Below are positions 34,627-43,566 of a DNA stretch of 64,000 bases, piece after piece (positions within the stretch are counted from its first letter, which is position 1; each line of letters begins with the position of its first letter). This DNA is from Megasphaera sp. AM44-1BH (GTDB taxonomy: Bacteria; Bacillota; Negativicutes; Veillonellales; Megasphaeraceae), in assembly GCF_003467125.1 (NCBI RefSeq), contig NZ_QSFA01000013.1, positions 1 to 64,000 on the forward strand, read 5' to 3'. Made by a program: the position numbers and the translations under genes. A model generated the notes under the pieces. That model searched no databases. It saw only the letters and a list, made by a program, of their open reading frames with translations, and was not told the origin of the DNA.

Positions 34627-35115
34627 ATGCATATAGTCATGGTAGAACCGGAAATTCCAGGCAATACGGGGAATATTGCCCGTCTCTGTGCGGCCAATCA
34701 TATTACCCTGCACCTTGTCAAACCGCTGGGCTTTTCCCTTGAAGATAAATATCTGAAACGGGCCGGACTCGATTACTGGCCACTGGTCGATGTACAGGTA
34801 CATGAAAATTTTGCGGAAGTCCAGGAAAAATATAAGGGACATCATTTTTATTTTCTGACAACGAAATCGGAACAGTGCTATGCTGACATCCGTTTTACCC
34901 AGGATGATCTGCTGGTATTTGGCAAAGAAACGAAAGGATTGCCAGAAAGCCTGTTGAAGCAGTATCCGCAGCAATGTTTCCGTATTCCTATGGTGGATAA
35001 AGCCCGGAGCCTCAATCTTTCCAATTCGGTTGCCATCGTTTCGTATGAAGCAATGCGGCAGCTGGGGTTCCCGGACATGGCAAAGAGTGGCATTGGCATA
35101 CATAATTTAAAATAA
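34627..35115 (+). CDS. trmL: tRNA (cytidine/uridine(34)-2'-O)-methyltransferase TrmL
   Basis: This 162-aa SPOUT-class enzyme 2'-O-methylates the wobble base of tRNA(Leu). The signature N-terminus HIVMVEPEIPGNTGNIARLC and knot motifs FGKETKGLP and DKARSLNLSNSVAIV are present, and the length is standard. I start at ATG 34627; the upstream open frame is non-homologous. It begins a run with the ylbF-family gene and murB. Confidence 0.93.
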   Translation: MHIVMVEPEIPGNTGNIARLCAANHITLHLVKPLGFSLEDKYLKRAGLDYWPLVDVQVHENFAEVQEKYKGHHFYFLTTKSEQCYADIRFTQDDLLVFGKETKGLPESLLKQYPQQCFRIPMVDKARSLNLSNSVAIVSYEAMRQLGFPDMAKSGIGIHNLK

Positions 35116-35134
35116 GTACATGAGGAGTGAAATC

Positions 35135-35482
35135 ATGAGCGTATACGATAAAGCGAATGAACTGGCACAGGCTATCCAGGAAGATGAAGATTACAAGGCA
35201 TTGCTGGAAGCGGGGAAGAAGCTGGCTGAAGATGAAAAAACGAGGAAGCATGTCCAGGATTTCCTGACATTGCAGGCACAACTGGCTTATGCACAGGCTG
35301 CTGGCGACAAGCCTGTACGGAAAAAAATTGAACAACTGCAGAAGTTGCAGGAAATCGTTGAAAACCGTCCTCTGGCGGTAGAATATCTGGAAAAGTATAT
35401 GAAATGGAATCAGATTGGCGGCCAGATTCTTGGCACCATTCAGCAGGCGATGGCAGAAGGACTGAGTATTCTTGATAAATAA
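35135..35482 (+). CDS. YlbF-family regulator-like protein
   Basis: This 115-aa, all-helical protein with YlbF/YmcA (Com_YlbF) character includes YDKANELAQAIQEDEDYKAL, a charged helix and a C-terminal MKWNQIGGQILGTI. In Bacillus such proteins join the RicAFT complex that affects RNase Y processing; a similar RNA-processing role here is inferred. GAGGAG precedes ATG 35135. The end overlaps a possible murB TTG start. Confidence 0.75.
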   Translation: MSVYDKANELAQAIQEDEDYKALLEAGKKLAEDEKTRKHVQDFLTLQAQLAYAQAAGDKPVRKKIEQLQKLQEIVENRPLAVEYLEKYMKWNQIGGQILGTIQQAMAEGLSILDK

Positions 35483-36425
35483 ATATGCAATGGCGAGCAT
35501 GGTTTCGCAATTAACTCAACTTATACCCGCACAGCAGGTGCTTCTGGACGAACCGATGGGCCTGCATACAACTTTTGCAATCGGAGGCCCGGCCGATGTA
35601 CTGGTCCTTCCCCATACGGTAAAGGAAATGTCCCAGACGATACGCCTGGCCCGGCAGCTGGAACTGCCAGTTACTGTCATTGGCGGAGGATCGAATGTGC
35701 TCGTCCTGGATGGCGGCATCCGTGGCGTTGTCATTCAATTGAATGAAATGAACAAATACCTTTCCTGCCACGATACGAAGATTCTGGCAAGTTCAGGGTT
35801 CATGCTGAAGGATGTCTGCCAGTTTGCCCAGCAGAACAGCCTGACAGGTATGGAATTTGCCTGTGGCATACCGGGAACTCTGGGCGGGGCCGTATTCATG
35901 AATGCCGGTGCGTATGGCGGTGAAATGAGCCATATCGTTTCCCGTGTACGCACGGTAAACCGCAATGGCAGCGTGCACACGTATAAAGCGGCTGATTTTG
36001 AATTTGGATACCGGAAAAGCGTTTTTCAGCGTCTTCAGGAGTTTGTCGTTGAAGTAGAGTTGCAGCTGAAGCTGGGAAATAAGGCGGAAATCCAGGCGGC
36101 TATGGATGATCTCATGGAACGGCGGCGCAGCAAACAGCCACTCGAAATGCACAGCGCAGGCAGTACATTCAAGCGTCCGCCAGGCTATTATGCCGGTACG
36201 CTGATTGACCAGACCGGCCTGAAAGGGCTGTCCTGTGGCGATGCCCAGGTATCGACCAAGCATGCCGGGTTTGTTGTCAATACCGGTCATGCCACGGCCA
36301 GGGATGTCCTGGCTGTGATCCATGAAGTACAAAAAAGAGTAGAGGCTGCCCACGGCGTGCATTTAGAACCGGAAGTACGCATTTTAGGTGAAGAACAGAA
36401 CCAGATAAAAAAACAGCCGGATTGA
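35472..36425 (+). CDS. murB: UDP-N-acetylenolpyruvoylglucosamine reductase
   Basis: MurB completes UDP-MurNAc synthesis with FAD and NADPH. Seen are the FAD-binding VIGGGSNVLVLDGGIRG, GIPGTLGGAVFMNAGAYGGE, the catalytic Ser in SAGSTFKRP and the Glu near HLEPEVRILG. The start is uncertain: TTG 35472 (317 aa) has AGAAGG 11 nt upstream and overlaps the previous stop; ATG 35490 or 35499 give shorter forms without a clear ribosome-binding site. It is separate from the dcw cluster at 54 kb. Confidence 0.93.
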   Translation: MINKYAMASMVSQLTQLIPAQQVLLDEPMGLHTTFAIGGPADVLVLPHTVKEMSQTIRLARQLELPVTVIGGGSNVLVLDGGIRGVVIQLNEMNKYLSCHDTKILASSGFMLKDVCQFAQQNSLTGMEFACGIPGTLGGAVFMNAGAYGGEMSHIVSRVRTVNRNGSVHTYKAADFEFGYRKSVFQRLQEFVVEVELQLKLGNKAEIQAAMDDLMERRRSKQPLEMHSAGSTFKRPPGYYAGTLIDQTGLKGLSCGDAQVSTKHAGFVVNTGHATARDVLAVIHEVQKRVEAAHGVHLEPEVRILGEEQNQIKKQPD

Positions 36426-36446
36426 TATAGTCAATCCGGCTGTTTT
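36408..36446 (+). terminator. Terminator overlapping the murB 3' end
   Basis: AAAACAGCCGGATTGA and TCAATCCGGCTGTTTT form a 16-bp perfect stem around TATAG. The stem begins inside the last murB codons. Confidence 0.92.
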
Positions 36447-36513
36447 GTGATATACTAACACAGTTACAGAAAATTAAACTATTTTATATTGCTACAAATA
36501 GGAGAGGACGCAG

Positions 36514-38328
36514 ATGGAACGTAAGGATATACGTAATATTGCAATTATTGCTCATGTTGACCATGGTAAAACGACTTTGGTTGATGCTATGCTCAAACAG
36601 AGCCATGTTTTCCGTTCAAACGAAAAAGTGGCTGAACGGGTCATGGACTCTGGTGATATCGAACGTGAACGCGGTATCACGATTTTATCCAAAAATACTT
36701 CTGTCATGCACGATGGCGTAAAAATCAACATAGTCGATACTCCGGGGCATGCTGATTTCGGTGGCGAAGTAGAACGTGTCCTCAACATGGTTGATGGCGT
36801 TTTGCTTCTGGTAGATGCTTTTGAAGGCCCGATGCCGCAGACGAAATATGTACTGCGCAAGGCTTTGGAACAGAAACTGAAGCCGATTGTCGTCATCAAT
36901 AAAATTGATAAACCCGATGCCCGCGTTTCCGAAGTAGAAGATGAAGTACTGGAATTGTTCATGGAACTGGAAGCTGACGATGACCAGCTGGATTTCCCTG
37001 TCATCTATGCAAATGGCCGCGATGGGATTGCTAAAAATTCTATGGACGATGACAGCGATAACCTGGAACCGCTCTTTAAATGCATTATTGAAAATTGCCC
37101 GTGCCCGAAAGGCGATGCCGATGGCCCTCTCCAGTTCATGGTTACGACCCTGGACTATGATGACTATGTAGGTAAAATCGCCGTCGGCCGTATTGTCCGT
37201 GGCCGTATGCGCCCGAACCAGCAGGTCGTCATTACCGATGGTGAAAGCCAGCGTAAGGCAAAAATTGGCCGCGTATATACTTATGAAGGACTGAAACGGG
37301 TCGAAACAGACGAAGCGTCTATGGGAGATATTGCCTGCATCATCGGCATCCCCGATCTTAAAATCGGGGAAACCGTTGCTGACCCGGAAAATCCGGAAGC
37401 ACTGCCGAAAATCAATATCGACGAACCGACCCTGTCTATGATATTCTATGTCAACGACAGCCCGTTTGCCGGACAGGATGGCGAATTTGTAACGAGCCGT
37501 CATTTGCGGGACCGTCTGTTCCGGGAAGTACAGACCAATGTATCTCTCCGTGTGGAAGAAACAGACAGTGCCGACGCATTCAAAGTTTCCGGCCGTGGCG
37601 AACTGCATATTGCCGTACTCATCGAAGAAATGCGTCGTGAAGGCTATGAACTCCAGGTAGGCAAACCGAGCGTCATTACGAAAGAAATCAATGGCAAGAA
37701 ATGTGAACCGCTGGAAGCCCTGACGATTGATGTACCGCAGGAATTCATGGGCACAGTCATGGAAAAACTGGGCACACGCAAAGCGGAAATGGTCAATATG
37801 GTGGACCTGAAAGGGTATACCCGGCTCGAATTCATTATCCCTGCCCGCGGGCTTATCGGCTTCCGCAGCGAATTCCTGACAGCTACTAAGGGCAATGGTA
37901 TCATGTATCATGTCTTCCACGGCTATGCTCCCTGGAAAGGCGATATTCCCGGCCGTACACGGGGCAGTCTGGTGGCCTTTGAATCGGGAACGACAACAGG
38001 ATATGGTATTTTCAACCTCCAGGACCGGGGTGTCATGTTCATCAATCCCGGTGAAGAAATTTATCTGGGGCAGGTCATCGGGGAAAGCAACCGCGATGTA
38101 GACATCGATGTCAATCCCTGCAAGAAGAAACACCTGACCAATACCCGTTCGTCTGCTTCCGATGAAGCATTGCGCCTCATTCCGCCTCGTCAGATGGGAT
38201 TAGAAAAGTCCCTGGAATGGATCAATGAAGATGAACTGGTAGAAGTGACACCGCATAATATCCGCATCCGCAAGGCTATTCTTGATAAACACGATAGAAA
38301 GAAAGCTATGCGTAAATCACAACAGTAA
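36514..38328 (+). CDS. typA: Translational GTPase TypA/BipA
   Basis: This 604-aa ribosome-associated GTPase has G1 AHVDHGKTT (residues 12-20), the G2 region RERGITI, G3 DTPGHADFGGEV, G4 NKIDK, then EF-Tu domain 2, EF-G-like domains III and V and the BipA C-terminal domain (RTRGSLVAFESG). TypA affects 50S assembly and stress responses. AGGAGAGG precedes ATG 36514. Monocistronic between two terminators. Confidence 0.96.
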   Translation: MERKDIRNIAIIAHVDHGKTTLVDAMLKQSHVFRSNEKVAERVMDSGDIERERGITILSKNTSVMHDGVKINIVDTPGHADFGGEVERVLNMVDGVLLLVDAFEGPMPQTKYVLRKALEQKLKPIVVINKIDKPDARVSEVEDEVLELFMELEADDDQLDFPVIYANGRDGIAKNSMDDDSDNLEPLFKCIIENCPCPKGDADGPLQFMVTTLDYDDYVGKIAVGRIVRGRMRPNQQVVITDGESQRKAKIGRVYTYEGLKRVETDEASMGDIACIIGIPDLKIGETVADPENPEALPKINIDEPTLSMIFYVNDSPFAGQDGEFVTSRHLRDRLFREVQTNVSLRVEETDSADAFKVSGRGELHIAVLIEEMRREGYELQVGKPSVITKEINGKKCEPLEALTIDVPQEFMGTVMEKLGTRKAEMVNMVDLKGYTRLEFIIPARGLIGFRSEFLTATKGNGIMYHVFHGYAPWKGDIPGRTRGSLVAFESGTTTGYGIFNLQDRGVMFINPGEEIYLGQVIGESNRDVDIDVNPCKKKHLTNTRSSASDEALRLIPPRQMGLEKSLEWINEDELVEVTPHNIRIRKAILDKHDRKKAMRKSQQ

Positions 38329-38344
38329 TTACAAAAAAGCATGG

Positions 38345-38388
38345 ATGGCACAGTCCTTTTCGAATTTGGAAAGAGCCTGTGCCATTTT
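38345..38388 (+). terminator. Terminator after typA
   Basis: ATGGCACAG and CTGTGCCAT, with inner pairing CCTTTTC / GGAAAGA, followed by TTTTCTTTATA. Confidence 0.85.
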
Positions 38389-38489
38389 CTTTATAAAAGC
38401 ACTGGAAATCCATTCAAATTTGTGGTACATTATGGGTAATGCATATGCAAATACGAATCAGCACGTATATGCGTATACACAGTTAGCAG

Positions 38490-38512
38490 TACGGATTGTG
38501 AAAATCTGTACG
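38490..38512. promoter_or_regulatory. Dyad upstream of the second PFOR gene
   Basis: GTACGGATT and AATCTGTAC form an imperfect inverted repeat about 65 bp before the start codon, within an otherwise gene-free 247-bp leader rich in short palindromes (GCATATGC, GTATATGCGTATAC). It could be an operator; no clear -35/-10 pair is visible. Confidence 0.3.
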
Positions 38513-38575
38513 TAGAACCTTGCTTGTGATGTTATTTTACTATCTCAATAACCAAAGAAAGGGACGAAAGTGATT

Positions 38576-41500
38576 ATGAAAAAAAACTATGTAGTAATGG
38601 ATGGTAACACGGCTGCTGCATATGCTTCCTATGCATTCACAGAAGTTGCTGCTATCTTCCCGATCACACCTTCTTCTGTTATGGCAGAAAAGGTTGACGA
38701 ATGGGCTGCAAAAGGAAAGAAGAATATCTTCGGCAATACCGTCGATGTAATCCAGATGCAGTCTGAAGCTGGTGCTGCTGGCACATGCCATGGCTCCCTG
38801 CAGGCTGGTGCGCTGACCACCACCTATACGGCTGCCCAGGGCCTGCTCCTCATGATTCCCCCCATGTTCAAAATTGGCGGTGAATTCCTGCCGGGCGTAT
38901 TCCACATTGCAGCCCGTACTATCAGCGCTCATGCACTTTCCATTTTCGGCGATCATTCTGACGTTATGGCATGTCGTACGACTGGCTTCGGCATGATTAT
39001 GTCTTCCTCCCCGCAGGAAGCTATGGATCTCGGCTGCGTAGCCCATCTGTCTGCTATTGGCGGCCGCTATGCTTTCATGCATGTATTCGACGGGTTCCGT
39101 ACATCCCACGAAATGCAGCGTATCGAAGCCCTTGATTATGATGATCTTGCAAAACTCGTTGATTATAAACAGCTGGCAGCTTTCCGTAAGAACAGCCTGA
39201 ACCCGGAACATCCGTACACCCGTGGCACGACTGTCAATCCGGATATCTTCTTCCAGACAAAAGAAGGCGCCAACGAAAAAGTTGCAACCATTCCTGATGT
39301 CGTTCAGCACTACATGGACGAAATCAACAAACTGACCGGCCGTGACTACAAACTCTTCAACTACTATGGTGCTGAAGATGCAGAAGAATTGATCGTCATC
39401 ATGTGTTCTGCTGCTGAAACCGTCCGTGATACTGTCGATTACCTCAATGCCCATGGCAAAAAAGTCGGCATGATCCAGGTTCATCTCTATCGTCCGTTCT
39501 CTGTTAAACATTTTGTCGATGCTATCCCTGCAACGGTTAAGAAAATCGCTGTTATGGACCGCACGAAAGAATCTGGTTCCGTTGGTGAACCGCTGTACCT
39601 CGATGTTCAGACGGCACTTATCCAGTCCGGCCGTACGGATATCACCGTCGTAGGTGGCCGCTATGGTCTGTCCTCCAAAGATACAACTCCTGGCCAGATT
39701 GCTGCTGTATACAAAAACCTCGATCAGGATACACCGAAGAACAACTTCACTATCGGCATCGTCGATGATGTTACATTTACATCCCTGCCGACAGAAAAAT
39801 TCCACATCGATTATCCCGGCCAGATTTCTGCAAAAATCTGGGGTCGTGGCGGCGATGGTACAGTCGGTGCCAATAAGAACGCCATCACCATTATCGGTCT
39901 CGATGCTGATAAATACGCACAGGCATACTTTGCTTATGACTCCATGAAGACCGGTGGCCTTACCCAGTCCCATCTCCGTTTTGGTGACAAACCGATTCAT
40001 GCGACCTATCTCGTAGGCTCTGCTGATTTTGTTGGCTGTCATGCTCCTACATATGTCAAGAAATATGACACGACAACGGACCTGAAAGATGGCGGTGTAT
40101 ACCTCCTCAACTGCCCGTGGAGTGTCGAAGAACTGGATAAAGAACTTCCGGCTCAGATGAAGAAAGACCTCTATAACAAACATGCCCAGTTCTACATCAT
40201 CGATGCTACGAAACTGGCTGGCGAAATCGGCCTCGGTGACCGTGTAAACTCCATCCTCCAGGCTGCTTTCTTCAAACTTACAAACGTTATTCCTATCGAC
40301 GAAGCTGTCGCTGCCATGAAGAGAGGAAACTATAATTCCTACTTCAAGAAGGGCGGTCAGGAAATCGTAGATAAGAACAACAAAGCTGTCGATATGGGCA
40401 TTTCCGGCCTCACGAAAGTAGAAATCCCTGCTTCCTGGGCTGATGCAGTAGATGCTCCGGAACCGCAGAAAGATATGCCTGACTTTGTCCGTGACCTCGT
40501 CATCCCCGTTGATCGTCAGCATGGCGATGAACTCCCTGTTTCTATCTTCAAGAAATATGGTGTATTCGATGGCACATGGCAGAACGGTACGACGGCTTAT
40601 CTGAAACGTGGCGTAGCCATCAACGTTCCTCATTGGAATGCTGAAGTTTGTGCACAGTGCAACAGCTGCTCCATGGCCTGCCCGCACGCAGCTATCCGCC
40701 CGGTTCTGGTAACAGACGCTGAAAAAGCTGATGCTCCGGCTAACTTCGTAACAGTTCCCGCTAAGGGCAAAGGTCTGGAAAACTACAACTACCGTATGCA
40801 GCTTTCCCCGTATGACTGCCTCGGCTGCGGCGTTTGCACGACTGTTTGCCCGATGAAAGAAAAAGGCGCTCTTACGATGGTTCCGATGCAGGACGAAATC
40901 GATCAGCAGGATAACTTCAATGAATATGCAATGAAAGAAAAATATCTCAAGAAAGAAGTTATCAGTGACGCAAACGTCAAATCTGCCCAGTTTGCCAAAC
41001 CGTACTTCGAATTCTCCCCGGCCTGCGCTGGCTGTGCTGAAACGACGTACATCAAGATGGTTACACAGCTCTTCGGTTCCCGCATGTACATTGCCAATGC
41101 TTCCGGCTGCTCCTCCGCTTATGGTGGTTCCCTGCCGATGACTCCGTACTGCAAAGACGAACGCGGCTTCGGTCCCTGCTGGGAACAGTCCCTGTTCGAA
41201 GACAATGCTGAATTTGCTTATGGCTACTTCCATGCTCAGGACGCTATTCAGAAAGAAATCATTATCCGCCTGAACAGCCTGAAAGAACAGGGTGTATGCG
41301 TACCGGAAATCGATGCATATCTCGCTAACTACAAAGATGGCAAGAAATCCCGTGAAGTATCCGATGCTCTCCTCGCTGCTCTGGAAAAAGCAGAACAGAC
41401 GGAAGAAGTCAAGTTCGTCCTTCAGAACCGTGAATTCGTTTCCAAGAAGTCCGTATGGGCTATCGGTGGTGACGGCTGGGCTTACGATATCGGCTTCGGC

Positions 41501-42100
41501 GGCGTAGACCAGGTTATTGCCCAGAACCGCGACGTCAATATCCTCGTCGTAGATACAGAAGTTTACTCCAATACAGGCGGCCAGTCTTCCAAATCTACCC
41601 AGACTTCTGCTGTAGCGAAATTCGCTGCCGGCGGTAAAGTCATTAAGAAGAAAGACCTCGGTGCCATTGCCATGACATACGGCTATGTCTATGTTGCCCA
41701 GGTTGCTATGGGTTACAGCCAGGCTCAGACACTCCGTGCTATCCGCGAAGCAGAATCGTATGATGGCCCGTCCATCGTCATCTGCTACTGCCCGTGCCTC
41801 GAACATGGCATCCGTGCTGGTATGGGTACGACACAGCTGGAAATGAAGAAAGCTGTCGAATGCGGTTACTGGCATCTCTATCGTTTCGATCCGCGTCTGG
41901 CTGCACAGGGCAAGAACCCGTTCCAGCTTGATTCTCCGGAACCGGATACAGATAAGATCATGGATTACCTCAACGGTGAAAACCGTTACAGAAGACTTAA
42001 GATCAACTTCCCTGAACGTGCCGATGCACTGTATAAGAAGGAAGTACAGGATCTTAAAGATCGTTACAAATACTATGCCAAGATGGCAGGCAGAGAATAA
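38576..42100 (+). CDS. nifJ: Pyruvate:ferredoxin oxidoreductase, second copy
   Basis: This 1174-aa paralogue of the protein at 12457-15972 has the same domain order: the N-terminal TPP/pyruvate part (YASYAFTEVAAIFPITPSS), the central GRGGDGTVGANKNA, two 4Fe-4S motifs (CAQCNSCSMACP and CLGCGVCTTVCP), CAGCAETTY, and GDGWAYDIGFGG and NTGGQSSKSTQT in the C-terminal TPP domain. The two clearly differ across their length, so this is not a recent duplication. Codon bias is again extreme. ATG 38576 or GTG 38570 could start it. No adjacent regulator. It could work in the opposite direction or on other 2-oxoacids. Confidence 0.94.
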   Translation: MKKNYVVMDGNTAAAYASYAFTEVAAIFPITPSSVMAEKVDEWAAKGKKNIFGNTVDVIQMQSEAGAAGTCHGSLQAGALTTTYTAAQGLLLMIPPMFKIGGEFLPGVFHIAARTISAHALSIFGDHSDVMACRTTGFGMIMSSSPQEAMDLGCVAHLSAIGGRYAFMHVFDGFRTSHEMQRIEALDYDDLAKLVDYKQLAAFRKNSLNPEHPYTRGTTVNPDIFFQTKEGANEKVATIPDVVQHYMDEINKLTGRDYKLFNYYGAEDAEELIVIMCSAAETVRDTVDYLNAHGKKVGMIQVHLYRPFSVKHFVDAIPATVKKIAVMDRTKESGSVGEPLYLDVQTALIQSGRTDITVVGGRYGLSSKDTTPGQIAAVYKNLDQDTPKNNFTIGIVDDVTFTSLPTEKFHIDYPGQISAKIWGRGGDGTVGANKNAITIIGLDADKYAQAYFAYDSMKTGGLTQSHLRFGDKPIHATYLVGSADFVGCHAPTYVKKYDTTTDLKDGGVYLLNCPWSVEELDKELPAQMKKDLYNKHAQFYIIDATKLAGEIGLGDRVNSILQAAFFKLTNVIPIDEAVAAMKRGNYNSYFKKGGQEIVDKNNKAVDMGISGLTKVEIPASWADAVDAPEPQKDMPDFVRDLVIPVDRQHGDELPVSIFKKYGVFDGTWQNGTTAYLKRGVAINVPHWNAEVCAQCNSCSMACPHAAIRPVLVTDAEKADAPANFVTVPAKGKGLENYNYRMQLSPYDCLGCGVCTTVCPMKEKGALTMVPMQDEIDQQDNFNEYAMKEKYLKKEVISDANVKSAQFAKPYFEFSPACAGCAETTYIKMVTQLFGSRMYIANASGCSSAYGGSLPMTPYCKDERGFGPCWEQSLFEDNAEFAYGYFHAQDAIQKEIIIRLNSLKEQGVCVPEIDAYLANYKDGKKSREVSDALLAALEKAEQTEEVKFVLQNREFVSKKSVWAIGGDGWAYDIGFGGVDQVIAQNRDVNILVVDTEVYSNTGGQSSKSTQTSAVAKFAAGGKVIKKKDLGAIAMTYGYVYVAQVAMGYSQAQTLRAIREAESYDGPSIVICYCPCLEHGIRAGMGTTQLEMKKAVECGYWHLYRFDPRLAAQGKNPFQLDSPEPDTDKIMDYLNGENRYRRLKINFPERADALYKKEVQDLKDRYKYYAKMAGRE

Positions 42101-42115
42101 TATCCCTGCTTTTAG

Positions 42116-42152
42116 AAAAAAGGATTCAGGCTGCGGCCTGAATCCTTTTTTT
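42116..42152 (+). terminator. Terminator after the second PFOR gene
   Basis: AAAAAAGGATTCAGGC and GCCTGAATCCTTTTTT form a long perfect stem with a 4-nt loop. Confidence 0.93.
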
Positions 42153-42170
42153 CTGGATTACCCGATGTTG

Positions 42171-42181
42171 TATGATATAAT
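42171..42181 (+). promoter_or_regulatory. Extended -10 promoter of the nuclease pair
   Basis: TATGATATAAT contains TG-n-TATAAT, 24 nt before the start of the first gene of the pair; the -35 is poor. Confidence 0.5.
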
Positions 42182-42204
42182 GATTATTATCAGGAGGTGA
42201 GTTC

Positions 42205-42612
42205 ATGATTATCATGACAGTAGTAGACGATCATGGCGGACTTTGTTTCAATCAGCGCCGTCAGAGCCAGGACCGGAAACTGCGGCAGAGGATGCTGGAG
42301 ATTGCCGGCGCCCGAGGTATCTGGATGGATTCGTATTCGGCATCAATGTTTACGGAAGAAACAGACCGGATCCATACGGCCGATGATTTTCTCGAACAGG
42401 CAGGCTGCGGTGATTTCTGCTTTGTCGAAGATAAGGCGGTGCTTCCCTATGCAGACCGTATCGAACAGATTATCTTATTCCGCTGGAACAGGGCATATCC
42501 GGCTGATATGTATTTTGACATTACTCTGGATAGCCCCTGGAAATTGCAGGAAAGTCATGATTTTTCCGGATTTTCCCATGATACTATTACAGAAGAGGTA
42601 TATGTAAAATGA
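42205..42612 (+). CDS. Conserved small protein of unknown function upstream of a nuclease
   Basis: This 135-aa soluble protein has conserved-looking blocks VVDDHGGLCFNQRRQSQDR, GDFCFVEDKAVLPYADRIEQ and FRWNRAYPADMYFDI. I recall relatives that are auto-annotated as 'ribonuclease Z' in Clostridia, but the HxHxDH metal site of RNase Z is absent, so that name is not supported. AGGAGGTG precedes ATG 42205, and the stop overlaps the nuclease ATG (ATGA). The tight coupling suggests a function with the nuclease, perhaps as inhibitor or chaperone; this is speculation. Confidence 0.7.
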   Translation: MIIMTVVDDHGGLCFNQRRQSQDRKLRQRMLEIAGARGIWMDSYSASMFTEETDRIHTADDFLEQAGCGDFCFVEDKAVLPYADRIEQIILFRWNRAYPADMYFDITLDSPWKLQESHDFSGFSHDTITEEVYVK

Positions 42613-43343
42613 AACATCTGACCAAGCTACTGCTGGCCCTGCTGACAGCATTCTGTCTCCTTCTCACGGCCTGCGGATCAGCACAAACGGCATCATCAGG
42701 CCAGAAAACGGTACAAAACCAGGCTACACAAACAAAGGGGAATAAGGGAGAATCGTTCGACCTTTCCAATATTCCTGCATTTTCAGGAAAGCCTTATGTC
42801 GTCATTCATGATAATGTACCGGATTTTCCTGACAAGGACAAGACGAAGAAATCCTTTGAAAGGTACAGTGATCTGGATTCACTGGGCCGCTGCGGCCCGG
42901 CCTATGCCAATATAGGAAAAGATCTCATGCCTACCAAAAAAAGAGGAGCCATAGGCAGTGTCAAGCCGAGTGGATGGCATCTGGCCAAGTATGACAATGT
43001 TGATGGAAAATATCTGTACAACCGGTGTCACCTCATCGGATATCAGCTGACGGCTGAAAATGCCAATCCTAAAAATTTGATTACCGGTACGCGGTATCTC
43101 AACGTCGAGGGCATGCTTCCCTTTGAAAATATGGTAGCCGATTATGTTAAGGAAACAAATCATCATGTACTGTACCGTGTAACCCCGATTTTTTCAGGCA
43201 ATGATCTCGTTGCCCGCGGCGTACAGATGGAGGCCTGGTCTGTAGAAGATAAAGGCGCTGGTATTCAGTTTAATGTCTTTGTCTATAATAACCAGCCGGG
43301 AATTACGATTGATTATAAAACAGGAGATAGTAAGAAACAATGA
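42609..43343 (+). CDS. DNA/RNA non-specific endonuclease-family lipoprotein
   Basis: This 244-aa protein begins with a lipoprotein signal peptide (KHLTKLLLALLTAFCLLLTA ending in the lipobox LTAC, Cys at about 20) and a low-complexity linker. The nuclease domain has NRCHLIGYQLTAENANPKNL, the betabetaalpha-metal site where the general-base His follows; the classic DRGH is here NRCH. NVEGMLPFENMVADYV follows. It should be an envelope-anchored nuclease, possibly for nucleic-acid uptake or scavenging. It is co-transcribed with the upstream small gene. Confidence 0.82.
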   Translation: MKHLTKLLLALLTAFCLLLTACGSAQTASSGQKTVQNQATQTKGNKGESFDLSNIPAFSGKPYVVIHDNVPDFPDKDKTKKSFERYSDLDSLGRCGPAYANIGKDLMPTKKRGAIGSVKPSGWHLAKYDNVDGKYLYNRCHLIGYQLTAENANPKNLITGTRYLNVEGMLPFENMVADYVKETNHHVLYRVTPIFSGNDLVARGVQMEAWSVEDKGAGIQFNVFVYNNQPGITIDYKTGDSKKQ

Positions 43344-43351
43344 AACACGGG

Positions 43352-43390
43352 GCTGTCACACCAGGATATTCCTGATGTGGCAGCTTTTTA
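43352..43390 (+). terminator. Terminator after the nuclease gene
   Basis: GCTGTCACA(cc)AGGA and TCCT(ga)TGTGGCAGC form a stem with small internal loops, followed by TTTTTA. Confidence 0.8.
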
Positions 43391-43467
43391 CTGTAAAATC
43401 AGATTTGTACGTTTTGGTGCATGTGGCCAGACAGAGTATACGTGCGGCAACATGTATGGTTGATATA

Positions 43468-43479
43468 TTAGTATACTAA
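43468..43479. promoter_or_regulatory. 12-bp perfect palindrome upstream of the AEC transporter gene
   Basis: TTAGTATACTAA lies 16 bp upstream of the -35 box. It is a candidate operator; the binding protein is unknown. Confidence 0.35.
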
Positions 43480-43494
43480 GATACTGATTCTTTC

Positions 43495-43522
43495 TGGACA
43501 AACGGGCTGAATATATTATAAT
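43495..43522 (+). promoter_or_regulatory. Promoter of the AEC transporter gene
   Basis: TGGACA (43495-43500), a 16-bp spacer and TATAAT (43517-43522), 44 bp before the ATG. Confidence 0.65.
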
Positions 43523-43566
43523 AGCAGATGTGATTTCAGAAATTTTCATGGGAGGAAGCAAATCGT

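Noticed and set aside
34485..34697. N-terminal extension of the UPF0173 hydrolase by 71 codons
   Set aside because: The extension has no homology to the family, overlaps the upstream region of trmL and lacks a better start signal than ATG 34484.
38540..41875. A 1111-codon open frame antisense to the second PFOR gene
   Set aside because: Same cause as for the first PFOR; the sense strand encodes a complete, recognisable enzyme.
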